Part shown: positions 55,381-64,000 of the stretch, piece after piece
How the letters are laid out: every line of letters begins with the position of its first letter
Numbering within the stretch: position 1 is the first letter of the stretch
Source of the DNA: Mariannaea sp. PMI_226
Taxonomy: Eukaryota > Ascomycota > Sordariomycetes > Hypocreales > Nectriaceae
DNA length: 64,000 nt
NCBI GenBank assembly: GCA_024336345.1
Contig: JANFOG010000003.1
Location: forward strand, 4,160,501-4,224,500
Direction of reading: 5' to 3'
Translations under genes and position numbers: made by a program
The notes under the pieces: generated by a model
The model's input: the letters and a program-made list of their open reading frames with translations, nothing else
What the model was told of the DNA's origin: nothing
Databases searched by the model: none

Positions 55381-56340
55381 TGGAAGGTTCGTTCCTGCTC
55401 AGGCAGAATATCCATGACTTAATGCAGCTGTTGCCGTAAATAGGGCACTACTCCAAAACCATTTCCACCTTGGCTAGGAGCTGCAGTTAGGCTGGTTTCT
55501 GCTGGCGTTCATCAGGCAGAATCTCGCATCATGCTACTTTTCTATGGTGAGTCTGCACCTCTCGATAATGATTTATTCTATCACTATACGACATGACTGA
55601 TCAGTGGTCCACTATCATGCACGAGCATGAGACTTGAATCTTGCGGCGATAATTCCCAAGACTAGCTATCGTCCGAGCTGAGACCGCAACGCTGTGGGTT
55701 AACTCATGTCGGCCGTTGGAGATGAATGTTCGGGGCTGCGATCACCTCGCCCGGCCGGGGCCGTACAGGTCTCCCACACTTCTTTATTCAACCTGGCATT
55801 GCCACTAGCTTGTCATCTCCTGTATGAGATATGTGAGGGTCCCCTGGCGCTTATTTCCACACCCGACTCAACACCATCTATGTCACTTGCACAAAGGCCA
55901 TCCACATGTTTCGACACGTCAGTGGCCTAACAAACTTCTTGACAAATCGAAACATTATTGGCAAGCCCGGGGGATGTCGGAAGTCGTAGCCTCCGTCTTT
56001 GAGTTCACCCGAGAGGTGAAGGCCATCCGGAGACTCGGGATCACTCTTGATGTGCTGTTAAGTCGCTCCTAGTTCACATGCACTTCGCTGTTTGTGGCAG
56101 TAGAAGGAATAAAACAATGCCTCCTTTCGGTGAAATATCAGCCCGAATAGTCCTTGGGATCAGATCACGAGACGCTGGCTGGGCGAACCCTGTGAGAGTA
56201 TTTAAAGGAGGGATAGCCCACGACGCTGCGAAAGGGAACCTTTTCCTTCTTTATCTTCTCTGTTAATCTCTTCTCCGTTCGCCACCGTGTTCGCTCCGAA
56301 ACATATTCATTCTATTACTGCTTTCGACGAATCTCCCACA
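55381..56340. other. Intergenic, promoter of the 56-kb gene
   Basis: No gene recognised in about 950 bp. GTATTTAAAGG at 56198-56208, about 135 bp before the ATG at 56341, is a plausible TATA box, followed by a pyrimidine-rich leader (TCCTTCTTTATCTTCTCT). Confidence 0.45.
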
Positions 56341-58338
56341 ATGACGATGCCCATAACTAACCACAGTGTGCTTGGTAGCCTGACACGAAGACAGTTTGAT
56401 GATACTGATGTGTCTGAGCCCAGCCAGAATTTCCTTGCTTGTCTTGCTGACCCAGCGGAGGTAATGCCCGATCTAGGGGGCCCCTTTTTGACCTCTCAAT
56501 TCGACTATCACATTCTCGACGCAACTGGAATGGATGATTCTTCTCTCAGTCACGAAAGCTGTGTCACCGACAGTGAGCCGACGCAACTAGGGCATGCTAC
56601 CCCCGATGTTGTGGGATCCCAAGCTTTGAGGTCAGCTCATACCTTCAACTTGGAGGGTTTGAATATGAAGACCGCATTGAACGTCGACGACTGGCTCCTT
56701 TGCCTTGTTGGCGGGAGCGACTCATCAGCCAACTCGCTGAGCCTTCTTGAAAGCTCTTTCGCCCCAGCAGCATTGCAGTCTGCCGGGGTGACGTGTCCCG
56801 CCCCTGAGGATTCCGCGCTCACCCAGCTCGGAACGAGTATGCCTAGCGTGCAACAACGTGCCGCAGCTGCGGCGGAGACCTCCGACATGAATACGCCGGC
56901 TGAATTTGATGCTATCTATCCATTGGCAATGTTCGGATGGGGTGCTGCTGATAACTCTACGTCTCACTCAGAACCCCTGCAGCCCAGCTTTTTTCACCCT
57001 TCCGATGACAAAGACTGGACGACTGCACTGCGCGCTGCGTTTGACCTTGGTGCCGCTGCCTCAGACTTCATGAAAGAACGTTGTACCACTTGTTGCAGTG
57101 GCAAGAAGAAGTATCCGAGGTCTTCCCCGTCTCCGCCAACCTCTAAACAGCCTCATATTAGCAGTCCAGTTCAAAGGATAGAGGCGGAAATACCCTCGAG
57201 TTGCTGCAAACCTCTTCGGAATTCTTGGGTCTACGAGGAGAACGCTGCCGTAGTGAACGGCAGACGAGCTGCTGACGGCAATGGATATCATTCTATCACT
57301 GGTCAAGGACATTCTGCCGATAATTCCCTCGCGAGACACCAACCTCTTGCCACGTTGCCTGTCTGCGAGCCCAATGGCGAGGTACCTGCACTCCAGGCTG
57401 GACCTGAAGATGCCGATCCCACTCGATACAGCAGCTTTTGGGGCCCAAATATCCAAAATAGTGTGGAAACATCACGCGATGATGCTGTGCGAACAAATTT
57501 TCTGGCCACCGACTTGGCCAGTGACTCGTATCCTCCGCCACTCACCGATAAAACTGCAACCAAGGCTCCTGCGTCTGCCGAGGATGGCCCATCACATGAG
57601 GAATGCGACCTCGTGGATCAAACACACGATCAGGCTACGGGAGAAGAAGGTGCTCTAAACATCACAGAACCTGCAGTCAACACTTTGGGGGGGGATCAAA
57701 TTTCGGCCCCCAGCACCCAAACTACACGCAACAATGTTAGTGCTAAGGATGGCTTGGTCAGGGGAGAGAGCCTGGGTTCCTTTGTCGAATCACGCGACAG
57801 TCTGGTCATTGACCGGAAGAAGGAAACGGCGACGCCCCGCGACAAGAGCCAGGCCCCCGAGATTATCGATCTCACCAAGAACGACAGCCGCAACATCGAA
57901 ACGCAAACTGGCTTTAGCCTTCAGGGAAAACGCAGGTTATCCGAGGTCAAATCGTCGCAATCAAAGAGGCAGAGAACCGAGGAAACCTGTGGGGTCATCA
58001 AAAATAATAGCCGTGGGTTCTTCAAAGTGAAAATCATGAATCTTGGAATTCCAGAACATGGTGAGGAAGTGGAGAGAATCAATTGGATCGACCGCCGCGG
58101 AGACAAAGGTTGGCGTTATCCACCCATCCAGTACGATGACGATGGAAGGTTAGTCGACAACGTGATGAAGCTTGTCGGTATAACTATTCCGCATCACACA
58201 CTTATGACTTTGACTCGAAATGGTGATAAATTTGAAGGATCTTTTTTTGGCGAGGCAAAATTAACTGTTGAGGCAAAAGAGGTAGAGGAGGCACTTGAAG
58301 GCAACAAATGCAAGATTCAAGGTGAATGGACAAAGTAG
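56341..58338 (+). CDS. Large disordered protein with SUMO-interaction motif, 665 aa
   Basis: Intronless. I start at the ATG at 56341; the frame is open 18 codons further upstream but only from a GTG. Residues 1-500 are largely disordered, rich in Ser, Asp, Ala and Pro, with acidic and Cys patches (CTTCCSGKKK). A classical SUMO-interaction motif, PEIIDLT, lies near residue 507-512, shortly before a basic cluster, KSSQSKRQRTEE, which is a good nuclear signal. The last 120 residues look folded (GFFKVKIMNLGIPEHG, INWIDRRGDKGWRYPP, FEGSFFGEAKLTVE) and may be a new domain. Probably a nuclear protein recruited to SUMO-modified partners. Confidence 0.6.
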   Translation: MTMPITNHSVLGSLTRRQFDDTDVSEPSQNFLACLADPAEVMPDLGGPFLTSQFDYHILDATGMDDSSLSHESCVTDSEPTQLGHATPDVVGSQALRSAHTFNLEGLNMKTALNVDDWLLCLVGGSDSSANSLSLLESSFAPAALQSAGVTCPAPEDSALTQLGTSMPSVQQRAAAAAETSDMNTPAEFDAIYPLAMFGWGAADNSTSHSEPLQPSFFHPSDDKDWTTALRAAFDLGAAASDFMKERCTTCCSGKKKYPRSSPSPPTSKQPHISSPVQRIEAEIPSSCCKPLRNSWVYEENAAVVNGRRAADGNGYHSITGQGHSADNSLARHQPLATLPVCEPNGEVPALQAGPEDADPTRYSSFWGPNIQNSVETSRDDAVRTNFLATDLASDSYPPPLTDKTATKAPASAEDGPSHEECDLVDQTHDQATGEEGALNITEPAVNTLGGDQISAPSTQTTRNNVSAKDGLVRGESLGSFVESRDSLVIDRKKETATPRDKSQAPEIIDLTKNDSRNIETQTGFSLQGKRRLSEVKSSQSKRQRTEETCGVIKNNSRGFFKVKIMNLGIPEHGEEVERINWIDRRGDKGWRYPPIQYDDDGRLVDNVMKLVGITIPHHTLMTLTRNGDKFEGSFFGEAKLTVEAKEVEEALEGNKCKIQGEWTK

Positions 58339-58761
58339 TTGATAGAGAGGTCTATAGAAATATAAGATATGATTGTTATAAATGCTATTGACAGTCAACT
58401 TGAGACTATGAATGTGGCCAATGGGCTCTCAGTTAACACGCCTGCCCAGCTCTATCTTTTAGTTGCCCATACCTGTCATGTGGTCAAGAGAGCATCAGCG
58501 GCCAATTAACTTACGTGTGTCGTGCGTTGTCGATCATCCGGGCCATGCCGAAGGTCACAAGAACGGGATCCAGCAAGCTTGAAACTAAACACATAATATT
58601 GCTAATTACCTATGATGGGAGGATAAATGGACAACACGAGGAATAAAACTTTGAAGTTCGGAGGAAAAGAACCATTCCTTTGACAGCCAATGGTTGCTTT
58701 TGTGAGGTGTATGTAAAGCAAGTGGGACCAGCCCTTCGCATATTGACATCCCGAGTCATCC
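58339..58761. other. Intergenic between convergent genes
   Basis: No gene recognised; contains the 3' flanks of the genes at 56341 and 58762. Confidence 0.4.
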
Positions 58762-60953
58762 CTATTTGTTAAGCCTTGCAAGCAATTGATCCAGTTTCTT
58801 GCCCAAGTCATTCATTCCCGCCTCAAACTTCGTCTCCATGCTCTTCATTCCATTATCAACCTTCGCCTCCATGCTCTTCATTTCCGTCTCTATATTCGTC
58901 TCCATCTCCTTCATTTTCGTCTCAAACTTCTTCTCTATATTCGTCTCCAGGTCATTCATTTTCGTCTCCAGGTCATTCACTTTCTTTTTCATGTCATTCA
59001 CTTCCTTCTCCATGCCGGCCACGGTTTCAGAATTACGATCTTCTTCCACGGAGTCACCACCTAGACTTGGCTCTTGTGTTTGGTGACGACTCTGATTGGA
59101 TGCCCTGGGATCTAGTCGGTCTAACACTCTTCGTTGTGTCTCGACGGATAATCCATTTTGCGTGATAGGTGCCGTGATGTCAAGTTCCTGATACCAATCC
59201 AGTATCATGGCAGTTCCTCGCTTCTTCGTGATTACATTGAAGAAACTCGTCTTGGTGAGCACTTGAACTCCATCATTCTCGAACTCGACGCAGCAATCCA
59301 CATTGCCGCGGCCGCCGTCAGGTGTCGTGGCGACCCAGAGCAACTTCTTGAAGTCGCTAGCATGCTTTTTTCCCCATTTCGCTTGGTCTTTTGCCAGGTT
59401 CAAGGTCCAATTTTCATTACTTTTCATGTTTGCTTTGACATCCAGACTAACATCGTTCTCCGACACGAGCTTGCGAATGAAACGCCCGTTGACCTTTTCC
59501 TCAACGCATACTTGGGTAAACGGCCCAAAACTTCGAGCCCCTATGATGAAGGACCCATCCTGCAACTTAGGTGTCGCCCATGGGTACGCTATTCCGCTCT
59601 TCGGTCCTACTACTGCTGAGGTGGCTTTATTTACAATTCCGGAGATGTTTTTTAGGACTTGCTCTGCAATTTTTATTGCCTGTCCTGCTTCGCATATGGC
59701 AGCCTGCGCAGTTTCTATTAATTGAGTGGCCTCCGAAATGTCGTTAACCTGGGAGGCCCTTCTCGCGTGGTTTTCTGCGTCATTGATTGCCGACTTGATT
59801 TTAGCAACTTGTGAATTCACATCGTGCTCCGCGCTCGCAACGGCAGCTTTCATGTCAGCACTTAAACCCGCTGCCTTATCTGTAATATCTATCATGGACT
59901 TGGACAAGGTATTGGCCATTGTGCGGCCATTTGAAACCGCCTCCTTGATATCTTCGAGCGTCTTATGTCTGCTAGTAACAAGGTACTCCTCAAACGTGGG
60001 AGGTTTCCATTCCTGTGGAAAATGTTTTTTCTCGTATTCTTCATTAATCAGGTCTTGAACATACGCCATTCTTTTTAGTGCTTCCCCATTTGTTGGATCG
60101 TTCTGGAGCGTGTGAAAGCAATCCAGAAGGTCTTTGAATTGGGGGCCAAACCATCCTATCCTAATTGTCCATCGGTAATCCGAGATTTGGTCGGCTTTTT
60201 TACCTTCAGGGTCCTTGGCCTTTTCCTTGGCCTTCTCCTCCTTGTTGAAGTCTGTAATCTTGCCGTTTATTTCTTCCAACTTTTCTTTTGCAGTTGGGTC
60301 CTCAGAGTTGGTTGCAAGAGCTTTAATTGAATCTGTTGCCTCGATGTACAGGTTCTTTACAAATTCTGGCGGGTCAGGTACCTTGTCCTCGCGTGGAGGC
60401 TTTTCCATGTCCTCATCGAAAGGATTAAACCCTTCCTCGCCATCCCAGGTCCGTATTTCCGCAATGTATAAGTCGTTCATCTCCAGAGATTCTGCGGCCT
60501 TGAGGAGTTCTTACAGTATCTTTAGTAAGGTCGATCGAACAGCGTATTCTCCTTGTTTGACTCACTATCAAATGCCCTCTTGGCGTCACTGTCATCAGTT
60601 GAGTTAACATGCAGCAAACAACCTAGCTTTCTCAATGCCTCCACCAGTTCCTTCTCGGGACAGTTGGGATTGACACCAAGGATTTCGGCATATGAGTCCT
60701 CGGAGCAATCCAAGATGCGCTTAGCTTCTGTGGCTACTTCGGCAGCACGCTTGGCAGCAAGCTCGGCAAGCTCATCGGCCCTTCTCTTCTTATCGGCTTC
60801 TATCCTCGCTTGCTCGGGGTCCGGGGTCGCTTCTGGTGTAGGTGGGGCAACATTGGGTGGTAGAGTGTTCTTGTTGACTGGGCCTCCAGAAGGTGCTAGA
60901 GTGTTCTCGGCGGCTGGGCCGGTGGAATCAGTTGCTTGGGTGCTTGCAGACAT
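58762..60953 (-). CDS. Degenerate J-domain / coiled-coil protein, 711 aa
   Basis: Exons 60953-60566 and 60509-58762 join in frame across a 56-nt intron (GTGAGT donor, ACTAA branch, AAG acceptor), producing AKRAFD-K-LLKAAESLEMND. The N-terminus is Thr/Pro-rich, then an Ala/Glu/Lys helix. Residues about 82-125 resemble a J-domain (YAEILGVNPNCPEKELVEALRKLGCLLH) but the HPD motif reads HVN, so Hsp70 stimulation is not expected. The middle is helical with Ala-rich heptads, then a beta-rich domain (IIGARSFGPFTQVCVEE, VDCCVEFENDGVQVLT). The end is a regular coiled coil with many Met/Glu/Lys heptads (MNDLETNIEKKFETKM). Likely a large scaffold protein. Confidence 0.65.
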
Positions 60954-60998
60954 AGTTGATGTATTATTTAGAAACAGCAAAAGCATTGAGCATGCGCG

Positions 60999-61010
60999 AC
61001 TTATATACCT
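60999..61010 (-). promoter_or_regulatory. TATA-like box of the J-like gene
   Basis: GGTATATAAGTCG on the minus strand, about 48 nt upstream of the ATG at 60953. Confidence 0.45.
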
Positions 61011-61019
61011 TTCAGAAGT

Positions 61020-61702
61020 TGAAAAATTTGTCCTCTAGAGGCCATTTATAGCATTTCACCCCCAGAAGTAATATCTTTGTCTATCCCGGTCATTTGTGGT
61101 CAGTAATGACCATTAGTGGTCAACATCCACTTTTGGCGCAATGGACTTAGGCGGTGAGCCTTGGCAATATATCTAGTACGTGAAATGGTAATGTACTGTA
61201 CTACTGTAGATCGAAACTCAACATAATAGATGAATAACTAAACGGGAACGACGATTTATGCCCTGCCACCTAGAACCCGCTCACGATGTATTTACTTCAT
61301 TCGATAACCGCGCCGCCCTGTTCTCCGCTATAGAGCACACCAAGAGGTACGCAATCTGCGCGTATCTAAGCTGTAGCTCCGAAACCCGGTGGACTGTAAG
61401 TTGGTCTTGTTCCAAGACCTCGCTAGGCCGGTATACTACCAGTATTGGAAGGGTTTGAGCAGTCTGATACTCCGTGTCATGCGAAGTGTGCGATATAACA
61501 GGCCTTTAAATGCTCCAAAACCGGATCCGCGCTAGGATGCTTGAAAACTGGTTGAGGCTAGATTAAGCCTCTATTGTATAGCGTATAATATCCTAATATG
61601 TTTCTTTTCATCGGGTTTATTTTCGCGCTGGTGTGACAATGAATCGCTTTCAAACATGCATGCTAGGCTTATAAAGACACTTCTGATGCGCAACGGATAA
61701 GC
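61020..61702. other. Intergenic, no firm gene
   Basis: A 66-codon frame at 61258-61458 has no support. The spacer separates the divergent J-like and DUF3723 genes. Confidence 0.4.
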
Positions 61703-64000
61703 ATGAGTAAACAATGCAAGCACAAGATGATCATTCTAGCAGACTATTTTGAGGGGACCCTAAAGGTTCCTCTCCGTCTTCTCACCTCCGAGGGATATGC
61801 CGAGTGTCCTATTTCTTTCGCAGAACAAGCTAACACAGGCCAACTAAAAGACTTTCTTCACAACCCAAACCAACCCATTACTGGGCTTGTAACTCCTGAC
61901 ACGTTTGACGCAATGCAAAGACTGCATATATCTCATGATCATTTTAGACAGACATTTAAACAGAAGAGCAATCTTAGCAATGCCACATATAAAATTCACT
62001 GCCTTATTGGCGACAGGTGCCTCGAAAAAGCAAAAGCTCAATTGGGTGATGCGTTCCTCTGCAACGTGCGGATTCACTGCATTCCTCCAGGTAGTTCCCC
62101 TGCTTATCGCGTTGTGCAGTTATGTTTACTAATTATTTAATAGAGAAGCCCGGAAAGTATTGCGATGGTGAGATTTTCCGGCACCTTGTTCAATTTGCTG
62201 GTGTTCCCGGCAGTCTAGAAGCCTTTAACTCTTGGTTTGCAAGATTATCCCAAGGCAAACAAAAGCATATCGCCATGCTGATGGAACGAGAAGATATATG
62301 GTCAGAACTAAAACATCTTGTTCCATTCACAGGGCTGTGGATAGATGTGCAGATTGGAAATATTGCAAAACATCTAGCCGCTCATTTAGATTCCGGAATT
62401 GCCATGTATTTCTCTAATATTTGCTCAAAGTGGTCTAGGATATTCTCCGGTCATGAGGATAAGCGGCGCTTCTTGGAAGCAAGAGACGTGCGCTTCCTCC
62501 AGTATAAAGCACCATTATGGAGTCAAAGCGATCGAAACTATATCCAGAACGCATTTAAAAGAAATGAAGTCCTCAGGGCTCTGGACTCCAATGTTAGAGA
62601 ACAAATATGTGAGAATATATATTCCATTGATGGGATCATACCCAGCATTTTTACATTCAATGAAAACCTCCGATATTTGACTATTGGATTAAAAATCCTT
62701 GAACAACATCTTGTGGAAATTCCACCAAAGAAAAAGCGAAAGACTCGACACAATCCCCATCCGCCATCACCGTGCCTCTATCGGAACATGGTACAGAATT
62801 GGTCGACGACGAACGCCTGCGTTGAGATCAAAGAAGGAGAAATAAGAAACATCATGGGCCCGGCATCTTCTGTTTCCGCCTTTGTGATAGTTCTACTATC
62901 AGCCTTAAGAAATTTTGCTCATTTGGGCTCAGAAGCGCCGGCGCAAGATATCAAAGGAAAGGGGATGAAAGCCTACCTTGTTGGCTACAAATTGAAATCT
63001 CTTTGTCATACGGCGAAGAGGATGGGTTTTCAAAATAAAAAGATTCTTGCGGGTATGAATTTGGAGGGAAGTCATGAGGACCTCTGGATCATGGAGGACA
63101 CAATGCCTCGAGTAGACCCCCCTATCATCCAAGAATGGCGGGGCGGGAAGCCATCCATCCGAACCTTCACCTTGCTACAGGATGTGTTATTTCTACCAAA
63201 CATTCGGCCTCAGCCAGACTCTTCAACATCAGAGCCAACTCTGTCAATGATTATGGGAGACGTGATACGCGCGTTCTTTGGAGATTCTGCCTTTTATCCA
63301 GATATGCCTCAGCCGCGGCAACTCCCCCAACTACTGCCTCAACCACAGCAACCGCCTCAACCACAGCAACCACCTCAACCACCTCAACCACCTCAACCAC
63401 AGCAACAACCTCAACCACAGCAACAACCTCAACCACAGCAACAACCTCAACCACAGCAACAACCTCAACCACAGCAACAACCTCAACCACAGCAACAACC
63501 TCAACCACAGCAACAACCTCAACCACAGCAACAACCTCAACCACAGCAACAACCTCAACCACAGCAACAACCTCAACCACAGCAAGTTGGTGACAATGAT
63601 ACTACAATGACTGAATCCAATACTACACCAACCAGAGCAAGAAAAAGGAATATTGAAGAATCAGAAGCAGCTCCTGATACCCCAATGCGTTATCCTGAGG
63701 AAGCTATAGAAATCGATAATAGCCGAGTCAATATCGAGTCTAAGGCACTAGTGCTTGCAGGCACGCAAACTTCGATGATACCCTCCCTTCCAGTGCTTGA
63801 CATAGCCATGACGACTACTGTACAAGATGTTTCAAGGAAAAGAACTCAGACAACACGCGCCACGGTAAGCAAAGGAGTTATAAAGGGCAAACCAAATGGT
63901 TCAAGCTCGAAGCAAAAGCTCGAAGCCGCCGTGTCTAGACTTAAACCAACCTCACCTACTGCCCGCACTACTCAAGATCTCCAAAATGTACTTCAACCTC
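61703..64000 (+). CDS. Second DUF3723-like protein, 3' end beyond the window
   Basis: Exon 1 61703-62090 and exon 2 from 62144, joined across a 53-nt intron (GTAGTT donor, ACTAAT branch, AATAG acceptor). From there the frame is open without a stop to the window end, at least 748 aa. Family features are ENIYSIDGIIPSIFTFNENLRYL (like IWERLRKI..VPSLFTFF in the 39873 gene), and KSLCHTAKRMGF at the LGF position. KKKRK near residue 335 is a likely nuclear signal. A long Pro/Gln repeat follows near residue 530, then a Thr/Ser/Lys-rich disordered region. The LGF motif is altered to MGF. It is a divergent paralogue of the 39873 protein; its C-terminal ubiquitin-like part must lie past the window. Confidence 0.7.
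63343..63582 (+). repeat. 18-bp microsatellite-like repeat coding PQPQQQ
   Basis: Nine or more copies of CCTCAACCACAGCAACAA, preceded by shorter CCTCAACCA units. In the gene frame they encode Pro-Gln-Pro-Gln-Gln-Gln. The array keeps frame and is probably length-variable between strains. Confidence 0.9.

Noticed and set aside
58776..61038. Plus-strand Ser/Phe/Leu-rich frames
   Set aside because: Antisense shadows of the Glu/Lys/Met-rich coiled coil and Ala-rich exons of the minus-strand gene.
63251..63610. Frames encoding Thr-, Asn/His/Leu- or Val-rich repeats over the Pro/Gln array
   Set aside because: Out-of-frame readings of the 18-bp repeat; the Pro/Gln frame is the one continuous with the DUF3723 gene on both sides.

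Overview
This window is nuclear DNA from a filamentous ascomycete (Pezizomycotina). The genes are split by many short introns (about 45-65 nt) with GTRNGT-type donors, CTAAC/CTGAC branch points and YAG acceptors. The protein families are also fungal: Est1-type DNA/RNA-binding protein, DUF3723, fungal pseudokinases, an ech42-type GH18 chitinase, a LysM protein, a fungal patatin and a Cdc25/NimT-type phosphatase. Species and class cannot be fixed from the sequence. Most genes below were assembled by joining exons by hand across introns that keep the reading frame. No rRNA, tRNA, CRISPR array, bacterial-style operon or intact transposase was seen.

Layout. 0-17 kb: sparse and repeat-rich, with a zinc-finger gene carrying degenerate repeats, small unknown genes, two genes interrupted by in-frame stops (4.1 and 11.9 kb), several minisatellites and a diverged long repeat pair (13.1 and 15.6 kb). 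18-20.5 kb: an Est1-type protein. 22.5-24 kb: two small coiled-coil genes, one built from micro-exons. 25.3-28.6 kb: a multidomain patatin-like phospholipase. 28.9-46.8 kb: a dense accessory island with small coiled-coil proteins, a LysM protein, a secreted chitinase, a Cdc25 catalytic domain lacking its regulatory half, two chromodomain proteins, a pseudokinase, a secreted double-psi beta-barrel protein, a DUF3723 protein and a Ulp1-like protein whose nucleophile position is Ser. 48-55 kb: a shortened DUF4139 protein, a MADS-like protein, a nested tandem repeat and a second pseudokinase. 56-61 kb: a nuclear-looking protein with a SUMO-interaction motif and a degenerate-J-domain coiled-coil protein. 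61.7-64 kb: a second DUF3723 gene with a Pro/Gln repeat, running off the window.

How it may fit together (inference). DUF3723 proteins and patatin-like phospholipases are recurrent cargo of Starship giant transposons, so the window may be the interior or relic of such an element. No DUF3435 captain recombinase is visible here. The 33-46 kb island combines cell-cycle (Cdc25), signalling (pseudokinase), SUMO (Ulp1-like), chromatin (chromodomain) and small coiled-coil parts. It is the best candidate for an undescribed accessory system, but nothing in the sequence alone shows that these genes act together.
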